A DNA stretch of 64,000 bases from Pseudeuparius sepicola (taxonomy: Eukaryota > Arthropoda > Insecta > Coleoptera > Anthribidae): positions 43,031,500-43,095,499 of the forward strand of contig OY987302.1 in the NCBI GenBank assembly GCA_963920635.1, read 5' to 3'. Below the pieces are notes generated by a model that saw only the letters and a program-made list of their open reading frames with translations, was not told where the DNA came from and did no database searches. Each line of letters opens with the position of its first letter. Within the stretch, counting starts at the first letter, position 1. Position numbers and translations under genes: made by a program. Shown here one piece after another: positions 54,636 to 64,000 of the stretch.

Positions 54636-55214
54636 AAGCCTATTCATTTGATTTATACCCTGACGTCATCAATACCAGCATAACAGCGTTGCCAACTTTA
54701 TGACAAATTGCAAATACGAAGACTTCAGCTGCCACAATATTTGACTTTTAAACCATTTACAGGTTAGTTAATGTACACAGTGTTTTCTTAATCTGAAACC
54801 TTAATAGGCCATGTGAATAAAAATAAGGAAAAGCTTAATACTTAAAAATTCAAAAAAAATGAGAAATCACTATTTAGGTACGAATAATTAATTTAAAAAA
54901 AAATTGGATCATCTGATACGCCTTTATGTGAAAAGAAAGCAGTGGAAATTTACAAAGAAGATATTTCCCTTAATTCAAAATCTTTTATAATATTTTCTTT
55001 TAAAATTTTAAATAAAAACATTTGCTTAAGTTTTATTTACAATAGGTACCCAATGAATTTTGTGCTGTAAATCATTATGTTATTATTTATTAAAATAAAG
55101 ATCTCAAACAATTTTGAATTAAATTTTATCAAGTATACTTAATAACTAAATATCAACAATGAAATAATAATAATAATAAATAAAAAACAATTCTGGGCCA
55201 TTAACTCTACATGC

Positions 55215-55656
55215 AAAGAGAGAAAGAAAAGACCTGTAGTCAATATCGATGATTTCGACCAGACATCAATCCGAAATGTGATATATGAAATGTATAGGGA
55301 CAGTATGTTAAAGAATTTCGCCAATATACTTCAATATGCGTCTAATTTTATAATTCTTTTAGAAGAGCTCGTTACAGTGAATACCCTTTAAAGGCGATAC
55401 TGGAAGGAAGAGATATTTTTCATGGTACCGTAAAGATGATCCTCGACGTGTACTTATGGAGGTGCCTAATATTGCTCTAAAACGTATTAAATTTTTAAGA
55501 AATTATATGCAAGCAAAAATGGAGGGAACACGAGAGTTTCTTTTCCTGGACGAAACATGGATTTTCCAAGATGGGATTATCAGCAAGCCTTGGCAAGATG
55601 ATAGCGTTAAATCCGTTAAGAAAACTAAAGTTATTTTAAAAAGAAAATTTGGTTGA
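55215..55656 (+). pseudogene. Plus-strand fragment of the transposase
   Basis: Reads with stops and frameshifts from SIRNVIYEMYRDSMLKNF to FLFLDETWIFQDG, the first catalytic Asp of a DDE core, ending with KKTKVILKRKFG and a stop. It covers the same protein region as the minus-strand copy but differs at many codons, so it is an independent or old duplicate. Confidence 0.75.
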
Positions 55657-55657
55657 T

Positions 55658-57021
55658 TCAAAAATTGCACTCCTCTTCATCGTCTTCGTAGTCACTATCC
55701 TGTGCTAAGGCTTGGCTCCATACCAATAATGATTTCTCCACCGATCGTCCATCTTCACCAACATGGTCGTTGTAATATTTTATATTGGATTGAAGATGCA
55801 GTGGTATGGTGGTAACCTTAACACAGTATGTCCCTTTTCTTCGGCCATTTTGTCCGCCACATATTCTGTTGGTGGTTTGTGCCTGTAATCTGTAATAAAT
55901 GAAAAATCGTGCTTCAAAGGTAGCAAAGACGATTTTCAATTCAAAAAATGTTTAACTCTTGTAATTAGCAATACAATTCTAATAATATAAGATTATAAAT
56001 ACCTTCTGACTAAATCAATTAGTTGAGTCTTGAACATAGACTTTTCAAATGAAATGTGATTTTCCTCCAGCCATGATTGAATTTAACTTTTTCGAGAATT
56101 TGCTGTTGGTGCTTTGTTAACTATTTTACTATGATAGGATGCATTATCCATGACGATGATGGAAGGTGACTTCAAATTGTTTAGTAGTTTGTGTTCAAAA
56201 CCACTTCAAAAAATTTTCATGGTTCATTTCACCATGATAATCAGCTTGTTGTTCCAGCATGCACCAGAATATATCTTTTCAAAAAATACTTTGGATATTT
56301 GTTTTTATGTATATTACCAGTTACTTTTTGCCCCCAACTTTAGTTGTCTTAACGGATTTAACGCTATCATCTTGCCAAAACTTGCTGATAGTCCCATCTT
56401 GGAAAATCCATGTTTCGTCCAGGTAAACAAACTCTCGTGTTCCTTCTCTTTTTGCTTGCATATAATTTCTTAAAAATTTAATACGTTTTAGGGCAATATT
56501 AGGCACCTCCATAAGTCCACGTCGAGGATCATCTTTACGGTACTTAAATCTTCTAATTTCGCTTTTAGGGTGTTCGCTGTAAAGTGGTTTTCTAAAAGAA
56601 TAATTAAAAAAATTAGAGGCATATTCGGGCAAATTGGCAAAATTCTTTAACATACTGTCCCTATACATTTCATATATCACATTTCGGATTGCTGTCTGTT
56701 CTAAATCATCAATGTTGACTACAGGTTTTTTCTTTCTCTCCTTGTAGGACGAGTAGCTGGTCCTTTTGAAATAATGGTTTTGACCGTGTCAAAACTAATT
56801 CCTAGAGCCCTCTTAAAGAGAAACAAAAATATGATTTTTTGGAAATTATCGAAATTTATACCAGTGAAATAAAATAAAAAGTACTTACCTACATCTTTTA
56901 CAGCATAAAGCGGAAGCAGCGGACCCCCGTTTTCCCTTTCCCTCTCAAAATATTCGCTCAAAGCACGCACCATACCCTGCGCGCGTTTATCAAGATTTTG
57001 AGAACCTATCTTGCGCGGCAT
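55658..57021 (-). pseudogene. Minus-strand transposase copy, disrupted
   Basis: The N terminus starts MPRKIGSQNLDKRAQGMVRA (57021). A probable intron or shift follows near 56,889-56,812, then RALGISFDTVKTI, a helix-turn-helix-like part. The core has VYLDETWIFQDG (first D) and, near 56,155, VMDNASYHSKIVNKAPTAN (second D) followed by a stop. Further on VLRLPPYHCIFNPI precedes another stop where a third acidic residue is expected. The acidic tail DSDYEDDEEECNF ends at 55658. Stops and shifts make it inactive. Confidence 0.8.
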
Positions 57022-57418
57022 TTTTAAAATTAAGTGACAGACTGTGTCAAAATTTTTTGAGACACCCTGTATCTATTTGCGCAAAAGATACAGGGTGTCT
57101 CAAAAAAAATCATAGGCCAAAAGTGAGCGTCACAGTTTAACGAAAAATTTGAATATTATCATTGCAATTATGCCAACATGACAGTTGAAAATTTAACTAT
57201 TATTTGTGTGGCATTTTTGTTGTGTCACTAGAATTTATATTGGCAGCAAAAAAAACCAAACGATAACGTCAGGGTATAAATTAAATGAATAGGCTTTACG
57301 TATAGACTATACTTCTATCTTCGCAACGTTCGCTCCAGCGCTGCGACCAGTCGTCGCCCAGGTTTGTTCTGACTGTAAATAATGACGCACCCATCGGGAT
57401 GGTCTGACACTCCGGAGT

Positions 57419-58961
57419 CATTGGCGTAGCTAAGAGGGGGCTGGGGGGGGGGCTAGGCCCCCCCCCCTGGTATAAAAATAGCCCCCCTGACAAATTCTAG
57501 CGTTTATTTATACACTTTTCGTGCTTTCAAGTCAGCCAGAATTTTGGCATTTTTTGGCGCCCCTTCGCACCTGGCGCCTGTGTGCGCCGCACACATTGCA
57601 CACGTGGACGGCGCGGCCCTGCCTGGCATCACTGCGAACCTGGACGGCTGGACGTGACTGCTTACTGTGATTGATATGTAACACTGCGAAGACGCCAATG
57701 TACATCTATATTTTTACTTATGCAGTAAGCTCAAAAAATGGCCGATTTGATAAGGCCACAGCCAACTATGATTTACATTTAAAAAAACACAAGTTTATGT
57801 CATATCTCAAAAATTACAAACAACATAAAGAATTGGATCAGATTATCTTATTAAGCCCAAAATTATCTACAATTTTTGTCTCGACAGTTTTTCTGTATAA
57901 TCAGAAATAACGGAGCTACAGAGATCTGATGAAATAGCAAAATATCACCCTTTTCAAAGTATCTAGTGAGCCATGAACTTTTTTAAAAATCCAAAAAGGG
58001 AATTAGATTTAGCATTCAAAACTGCAATTCTTTCCCCATTTAACCTTTGTTCTAGCTCTGCTAGTTTCCGAGATCCCCATAGTGGGCATCGAAAAAAACT
58101 CGCCCTGTATGTAGTAAAGTTGTGTGTATTTAAATTAATAACGTTGTGCCGATTAATAAGTAAATAAGCTCTACTATAGTTTGCGTAAGTACTTCAATTT
58201 TATTGACAATTGACTATTCTTCATTCATCCGAGCAATATCCCACGATACACAGAAAACGGTATGCCCCCGCGCAGGTGCTGTGACGTAAACGGTGACGCT
58301 TATTCGACAAAATCACGGCTTACTTTTATTTTTAAACGGAAATTTGAGTCGTTTTATAGTGAGTTAGGTAAACACATACAGTGACAGGCAGAAAGTTGGA
58401 CACAAATGGAAAACGTTTTTTTATTATTAATTTCTCAGAAAATTTTATTCTTGATAAAAGTTGGTGCATCATTTCAAACTCAAAACGCACATTTCAAAAT
58501 ATCTCTTTTTGGATACGAGGTAGATTCAAAAATGTCAAAATAACTCAAGAGTAAAGTACCCTTATTTTTTAAAATACGGTAAAAAGTTACTTACAAAAGT
58601 TGTTTGGAATCAAAGGTGGATGTAAGATTTAAAGTCAGAGCCACCTAGACAAAAAAAAGAAATTTACCTTTTTTGTATTTTTTTCGACCACCCTGTGTAT
58701 TACAAAAAAACAAAATACCACAAGCGCAACTTATCATCGGATAACACATGAATTTGCTACTAAACTTTAATTTTGCTCGATTAGCAGCTATAAATTTAAA
58801 CAGAGTTTAAAAATATTAAATTTTTGTGTCCAACTTTCTGCCGGTCCCTGTATACACCAAAGTGTTTATATGCGGCGCTCCGGCGCTTTTGCGGGTTACT
58901 GAATCTCATCTCCTTCAGGGGCTTAAGCCCCCCGGGAGAAAAAAGGCTAGCTACGCCTATG
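57419..58961. mobile_element. hAT-like MITE with 8-bp target duplication
   Basis: The direct repeat TCCGGAGT (57411-57418 and 58962-58969) borders inverted ends CATTGGCGTAGCTA and TAGCTACGCCTATG. An 8-bp duplication is typical of hAT elements. The left subterminal region has long G and C runs. A mariner-like MITE is nested at 58379-58850. No transposase. Confidence 0.8.
58379..58850. mobile_element. Nested Tc1/mariner-like MITE
   Basis: CAGTGACAGGCAGAAAGTTG and its diverged complement (CAACTTTCTGCCGGTCCCTG) lie between TA dinucleotides. The interior shares GAGTAAAGTACCCTTATTT with the foldback at 30,292, showing a related or recombined family. Confidence 0.75.
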
Positions 58962-59109
58962 TCCGGAGTCCGGAGCGATCGTAATCTCCGCACGAGGCAC
59001 CCGAAAGTATATGCCGTAGGAACAAACCTGCGAAAGCCAAATAATGTCAACCCTTTTATAAGGTTCTGGGCGCTCTGTCGTATCCGCAAAACAATCGACG
59101 ATCTCTAGA

Positions 59110-59280
59110 AAATACGTTCGCATTTCCGCATCGAGCGCGTCTCGCTGGCCGGCCATCAACTATCGACCTAGTTTTCGGCGCGCTGACGTCACGAGAAGGG
59201 GGCGAGGAGGGCACGGGCCGCAGGCCATGGTATCTTTGGTCAACGCCACTGACGTCACCGTTTGCCGCTTGGCACCAATC
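59110..59280 (+). repeat. GC-rich repeat B with paired CRE-like sites, copy 3
   Basis: Perfect TGACGTCA at 59184-59191 and 59250-59257, preceded by CAACTATCGACCTAGTTTT as in the other copies. Confidence 0.7.
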
Positions 59281-59674
59281 AACGAAGTTAAATAAGGCGC
59301 ATCCATGCGCCAAATCTTATAATATGATCATGGAAGAATCTAGAAGGTTCTTATAAATAAAAGTCGTCTATCTAATAACAATATCTAAGTTATATTCCTT
59401 GCTGGCTTAACACTACCTCATTAGGAACTTCAATCTTGCACCCATCAAATGATACCTACCTATACAAAAAAGTTGTCAAATCAATTACTAATTAACTAGA
59501 ATAACTGTTTGTTCATAGGCAATGGGCCACTAATTTGGATGGAACTCCTATTAAATCGATTTTGCAGATTCTCACTTGAGCGTTGAATGAGGGAATAATC
59601 TCACTCAACGACTTGAGGTAGTACTAGTAGAGGGTGGTCACAACAGTAATACTTCTAAAATCGATATACAATGT
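59281..59674. other. Intergenic DNA, no gene supported
   Basis: No ORF with a motif. A short mirrored pair (CACTTGAGCGTTGA and CTCAACGACTTGAGG) lies at 59,573-59,617. Confidence 0.4.
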
Positions 59675-60200
59675 GTCTGATTTTTCGTGTATGCACCCCT
59701 AAAAAAACTAAGTAGACTTGGGGAATTGAGAGGGGCAATTTTTTTATAAGTATGTCCTTGAAAGTTCATCATTAGCGAAGTATTGGTTTGGCATTGCCAC
59801 AAAATCACTGCCTATTGCGATTTTTTAAAGGGGTGCGTTTTCTAAAAAACGATATCTATTAGGCATTCTTTTATTTAAAATCTGACACCACAGCGTTAAT
59901 AAGGACACATCAAAACCTCCACAAACCAAATTTGGACAAAGAATATATACATATATATACTTCGAAACAGTTGGATGGTCATCAGGGCCACTCAAAGTGT
60001 TGGTGTGCAAAGATTCAATACAAAATATGCAGGTTATTTTTTTCTGGACTATTTCAAAATACTGATTTTTATGGAACTTTATACGGGTCAAGAGTGCTCT
60101 GGAATTTTTGACAAAATATTAATAATTGACCCGTTCAATTCCCCTAACCTACTTATATTTTCAGGGGTGTTAACAGGAAACACTATAGACGCACTGTATT
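59675..60200. repeat. Foldback-type repeat related to 33.3-33.5 kb
   Basis: The left portion is the reverse complement of 33,290-33,495 (TTGGTTTGGCATTGCC, GCGATTTTTTAAAGGGGTGCG). The right portion repeats the outer end in the other orientation (GACCCGTTCAATTCCCC, then CGCACTGTAT). Confidence 0.6.
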
Positions 60201-60467
60201 TTGCTTAAAAATATTCTGTGAAAACTGCGATTGTGCCAAAATATCCCGGAAATGCGTCCATTTATTGTACTTGGCATTTTTTTTATTCTTGGTAAATCTA
60301 ACTTGATTTTCTAGTGCAACTTGTAGGTATATCTCCTAGAACAATAACACTCGGTAGGTACAATTTGGTTTTAAGTGGTTCTGAATGAGAATACGTTGTT
60401 ACTTAAAAAAAACTAATATATCTATAATAATACCGGGGTGGCGATGTTCGGAGCATCGCTAACTATG

Positions 60468-60833
60468 TATACTAAAATCGAGCAACTCTTACGCCTGGCG
60501 TAAACAAGAGCACGTGACTTGAAATATTCGCCAGGGCCGCACTGAGGCAGAACCTGTATTTAATTTTAGTTTTACAATTGTTTACATCAAAATATTTCGG
60601 AAAAGAATTATTGGCTTTATTAAAATGGTTCAAAACATCGATAAAATTATTTGTGGCAGTGTCTAAATAGCTGAAAACAACAAGATAAAACCGCATAACT
60701 ACACTTTTGCGATCGAGTACGTCCCTGGTGCCGAGTCGGGTGAAATTTTATAGTCTACCGACCAATCGCGGAACGTCATTGAACACGTGTTTTTTTTTTA
60801 CGCCAGGCATACGGATTGCTCGATTTTAGTATA
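60468..60833. mobile_element. 366-bp MITE with about 36-bp inverted ends
   Basis: TATACTAAAATCGAGCAA and ACGCCTGGCGTAAA at the left are matched by TTTACGCCAGGC and TTGCTCGATTTTAGTATA-like sequence at the right. No ORF of interest. Confidence 0.75.
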
Positions 60834-60837
60834 GACA

Positions 60838-62102
60838 TGTTTTTCTGCCTTCGATCGACCTTGGTTTGAATGGAGGTCAAGGCATGGACAAAAATATGGA
60901 TCGACGGTATTACTCCTTAATACCTCTATCTGTGTGATTTACTAATTATTTTCCTACACTCACTGGGATTACTACGGTTTTCTAGGGTTTTCCGTAGTAC
61001 ACAAGCATTCTGTTGCTTCTGGGGTACTCCTACTTTGAACTATTGTGAGGGCGAAAATTATTATTATATTATTAATAGTATATATCTACTTATCTATATT
61101 CGACAAAAAATAAGTTCATGAAAATCGGTTAATAGCAATTTTATGGACCTTAATAGATACACATAAAATTTATAAGATTTATTTTTAAAATTTTTGTAAT
61201 ATCTCACATATTACATAGTACGCCTTTATCTTACTTTAAAGTAGTTATTTTGATGTGTGTCAATGTTATTTGATACCTTTATTTTAGATTTGGGAGTTGA
61301 AATTGTCCATTAATTGATTTAATTGCTAGAAATTTTGACCACCTGACATGCATGAAGATATTAACATGAATAATATTCGATCACATTTAACAAATAGAAC
61401 AAATGAATTTTAACCCCAAGTTGAATGAACATAAAAATATACGTAGGTATAACTTAGTTTCTGAGATTTCATATAATTTAAGTACAACTCTATTCGGTTC
61501 TTTCTGTATCTCATATTCCTAATAAATAAATGTACCTAATTATGTATCTAGTACTACCTACGTACTGAAGATATCGGATATGGTAGTTACCAATATGTAG
61601 AAATCTTAAGCTTAAGCTAACTACTTATATAAGTTGCGATAAGTTTCCAAATAGTCATAATTCAATTATCTTTCGTAACATTTGGCAAAACAAAGTGAAC
61701 CATCTATTATTGTCAAGTGCATGCCTTAGTTACCTATATTTCCATAAAAATCAATGCGCACTTCATATCATACTGCATAAGCGCATCTAGTCACTAATTA
61801 ATCGATAGGTACAAGTACTTTCCTGGCCTTTTTCATGCGGAATCACTTAAGGTTATTAAGATATTGTGGAGATAAAGCACGTGTAACGCCAGAATATCTG
61901 GATGCATGATTTACCAGTCTTAAGCATGCACTTAAGTAAAAAGAAATAAGCAGTTTACCTAGTTCTAACCTTGACATTGTTAGGCATGTGCAGGTACCTA
62001 ATTGAATGGAAAAATAAAGTAAATGAATTTGTTTCTAGTGTTTTTATGGTTTAGTGTGCCGTGTGGCGACTGGCGATTCCATCAACGCCCGAAAAGTGCC
62101 TA
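60838..62102. other. Intergenic DNA, no gene supported
   Basis: The start (60,838-61,060) is the inverted relative of 6720-7064. The rest is AT-rich and without repeat ends or motif-bearing ORFs. Confidence 0.45.
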
Positions 62103-63479
62103 TACATAAGGTTTTCTCATTACTTTTCTATGGCCAGAATCCTCTGCATGATCTATGCTTTTGAGATAATTTTGTCCGAACAATCGTTGTTCTGTAGCAG
62201 CAGCTAGCTGGTAGTCTCTATCTGTGTGTTACGTATTTCGGATTTCAGGCAAAAGATACTCGCAGCTTAATTTAGCTTTACAGCAACAACACTCCCAATA
62301 CCAGCTACCTCATCAAATGTGCCGCAGAATATGATACATGGTTTTCTCATTACTTCTCTGGAGAAGCCTCTCCATGATCTATGCGTTTGAGATAATTTTG
62401 TCCGAACAATCGTTGTTCTGTAGCACCAGCTAGCTGGTAGTCTCTATCTGTGTGTTACGTATTTCGGATTTCAGGCAAAAGATACTCGCAGCTTAATTTA
62501 GCTTTACAGCAACTACACTCCCAATACCAGCTACCTCATCAAATGTGCCGCAGAATATGATACATGGTTTTCTCATTAGGTACTTCTCTGGCCAGAAGCT
62601 TCTCCATGATCTATGCTTTTGAGATAATTTTGTCCAAACAATCGTTGTTCTGTAGCAAGAGCTAGCTGGTAATCTCTATCTGTGTGTTACGTATTTCGGA
62701 TTTCAGGCAAAAGATACTCGCAGCTTAATTCAGCTTTACAGCAACAACACTCCCAATACCAGCTACCTCATCAAATTTGCCGCAGAATATGATACATGGT
62801 TTTCTCATTACTTCTCTGGCCAGAAGCCTCTCCAGGATCTATGCTTTTGAGATAATTTTGTCCGAACAATCGTTGTTCTGTAGCACCAGCTAACTGGTAG
62901 CCTCTATCTGTGTGTTATGTATTTCGGATTTCAGGCAAAAGATACTCGCAGCTTAATTCAGCTTTACAGCAACAACACTCCCAATACCAGCTACCTCATC
63001 AAATGTGCCGCAGAATATGATACATGGTTTCCTCATTATTTCTCTGGCCAGAAGCCTCTCCATGATCTATGCTTTTGAGATAATCTTGTCCGAACAATCA
63101 TTGTTCTGTAGTACCAGCTAACTGGTAGCCTCTATCTGTGTGTTATGTATTTCGGATTTCAGGCAAAAGACACTCCCAGCTTAATTCAGCTTTACAGCAA
63201 CAAACACTCCCAATACCAGCTACCTCATCAAATGTGCCGCAGAATATGATACATGGTTTCCTCATTATTTCTCTGGCCAGAAGCCTCTCCATGATCTATG
63301 CTTTTGAGATAATCTTGTCCCAACAATCGTTGTTCTGTAGTACCAGCTAACTGGTAGCCTCTATCTGTGTGTTATGTATTTCGGATTTCAGGCAAAAGAC
63401 ACTCCCAGCTTAATTCAGCTTTACAGCAACAAACACTCCCAATACCAGCTACCTCATCAAACGTGCCGCAGAATATGAT
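62103..63479 (+). repeat. Six-unit satellite, 226-232-bp period
   Basis: Units begin near 62103, 62335, 62561, 62793, 63021 and 63250 at TACATGGTTTTCTCATTA. Each contains the palindromic words AACAATCGTTGTT and CAGCTAGCTG, plus TCGGATTTCAGGCAAAAGA and CCAATACCAGCTACCTCATC. Adjacent units differ by a few percent, and the last two are most alike. The first unit lacks the complete left edge. Confidence 0.95.
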
Positions 63480-64000
63480 AAAACAAATTAATGAATAAGA
63501 ACTCTGGATAACATAGATTAAAGGAGACATACATAGTGACGGTCCGCAAAAAATATCCAACTTCACTAATTTTGAAACAGCAAATTAAATTGTAATGTTT
63601 CTATAGATTGTTAAGTTTTTATATAAAATTGAACGCAAACTATTTAGTGAACAATGCTTCTGACAGGCTTAAGGTTCGAATTTTAACATGGTTTCTCAAA
63701 AATTCGCTCATTTAAAAAATCATAGTTAACAATAAAATAATCACATTTTTCAAATAATACTATCACTGTAACTCATGCGCTTACCGATAAAAATAGAGAT
63801 CCTTAAAATCCCTTTGCAGTTTGTATCACTATGGTTTTATTTTTTATATTACTTGGTCTTTGGATGTAAAACGATGTGTAAGATAGGTACTGTTTAGTTA
63901 TTAGTCCGTTATTATTATTTTGACAAAGTCAAATCTATTTAGATGGATACTTTTGATTTCATTGCCTATACTACTCTTTTAAGCCAAAATTACATTTTAT
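63480..64000. other. AT-rich DNA after the satellite, no gene supported
   Basis: No ORF with a motif, no RNA gene and no clear repeat terminus to the window end. Confidence 0.4.

Larger units (their letters stand above)
54636..57296. mobile_element. DDE (Tc1/mariner-like) transposon with about 31-bp inverted ends
   Basis: AAGCCTATTCATTTGATTTA with ACCCTGACGT at the left end is answered by ACGTCAGGGT and TAAATTAAATGAATAGGCTT at the right. Inside are two transposase copies of the same family in opposite orientation. A small hairpin (57058-57103, AGACACCCTGTATC and its complement) lies near the right end and is a separate repeat terminus pair. Confidence 0.75.

Noticed and set aside
55658..55939. 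93-aa minus-strand ORF as a separate acidic protein
   Set aside because: Only its acidic end is likely to be coding; its first part is a shifted frame of the transposase, where VLRLPPYHC reads in another frame.
62103..63479. A CRISPR-like array
   Set aside because: Units are about 229 bp, similar throughout, with no unique spacers. It is a eukaryotic satellite.

Overview
The window reads as nuclear DNA of an insect or other arthropod. It is AT-rich and full of small non-autonomous DNA transposons, foldback elements and fragments of LINE and Penelope-type retroelements. TATA plus TCAGT-type initiators and spliceosomal introns occur in the element genes. The order is not decidable from sequence alone. 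I found no recognisable ordinary host gene; nearly everything that can be named belongs to mobile DNA.

The centrepiece is a complete 16,447-bp Polinton/Maverick-type element at 9167-25613. It is flanked by a perfect 6-bp target duplication (GATCGG at 9161-9166 and 25614-25619) and begins with AG. Its terminal inverted repeats are extraordinary: 6,543 bp each (9167-15709 and 19071-25613), with no net length difference and a single mismatch noticed (14657 versus 20123). They leave only 3,361 bp of unique DNA in the middle. Each arm carries the same gene set, from the tip inwards: a 106-aa probable DNA-binding protein, a doubtful hydrophobic ORF, a 165-aa protein of three AGW-type repeats, a three-exon gene for a 257-aa Gln/Pro-repeat and coiled-coil protein, a 166-aa acidic Zn-ligand protein, and a low-complexity KAND-repeat ORF. 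A packaging-type ATPase with two N-terminal C2H2 zinc fingers lies on the inner arm boundary, so it is whole on the right (300 aa) and cut off after codon 183 on the left. The unique centre is a compact minus-strand block continuing from the ATPase: a DUF8207-like protein, a coiled-coil protein, an integrase with a chromodomain-like tail, and a 211-aa protein, with 25-36 bp between genes. No DNA polymerase B, capsid protein or protease gene is visible. The simplest reading is that the left part of an ancestral Polinton was replaced by an inverted copy of its right 6.5 kb, giving a palindromic derivative like a snap-back or defective viral genome.

The Polinton sits inside a copy of a dispersed repeat (8792-9166 plus 25614-25860; other copies at 31506-32040, 48290-48500 and 51836-52325). 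Left of it are a degenerate tRNA-iMet-like sequence, a Tc1/mariner-like MITE carrying a well-formed tRNA-like gene, and a long foldback. Right of it come a Mutator-like element with a FLYWCH zinc finger and a 9-10-bp target duplication (26748-28627) and several foldbacks (30-37 kb). A Dong/R4-like LINE lies in a TAA microsatellite (38657-42609), followed by nested MITEs (43.5-44.6 kb) and a LINE fragment split by a 1-kb foldback (45.2-47.4 kb). Further on are a Penelope-like RT fragment (50.7-51.2 kb), a DDE transposon with two inverted transposase copies (54.6-57.3 kb), a hAT-like MITE with an 8-bp target duplication and a nested mariner-like MITE (57.4-59.0 kb), and a six-unit 229-bp satellite (62.1-63.5 kb).
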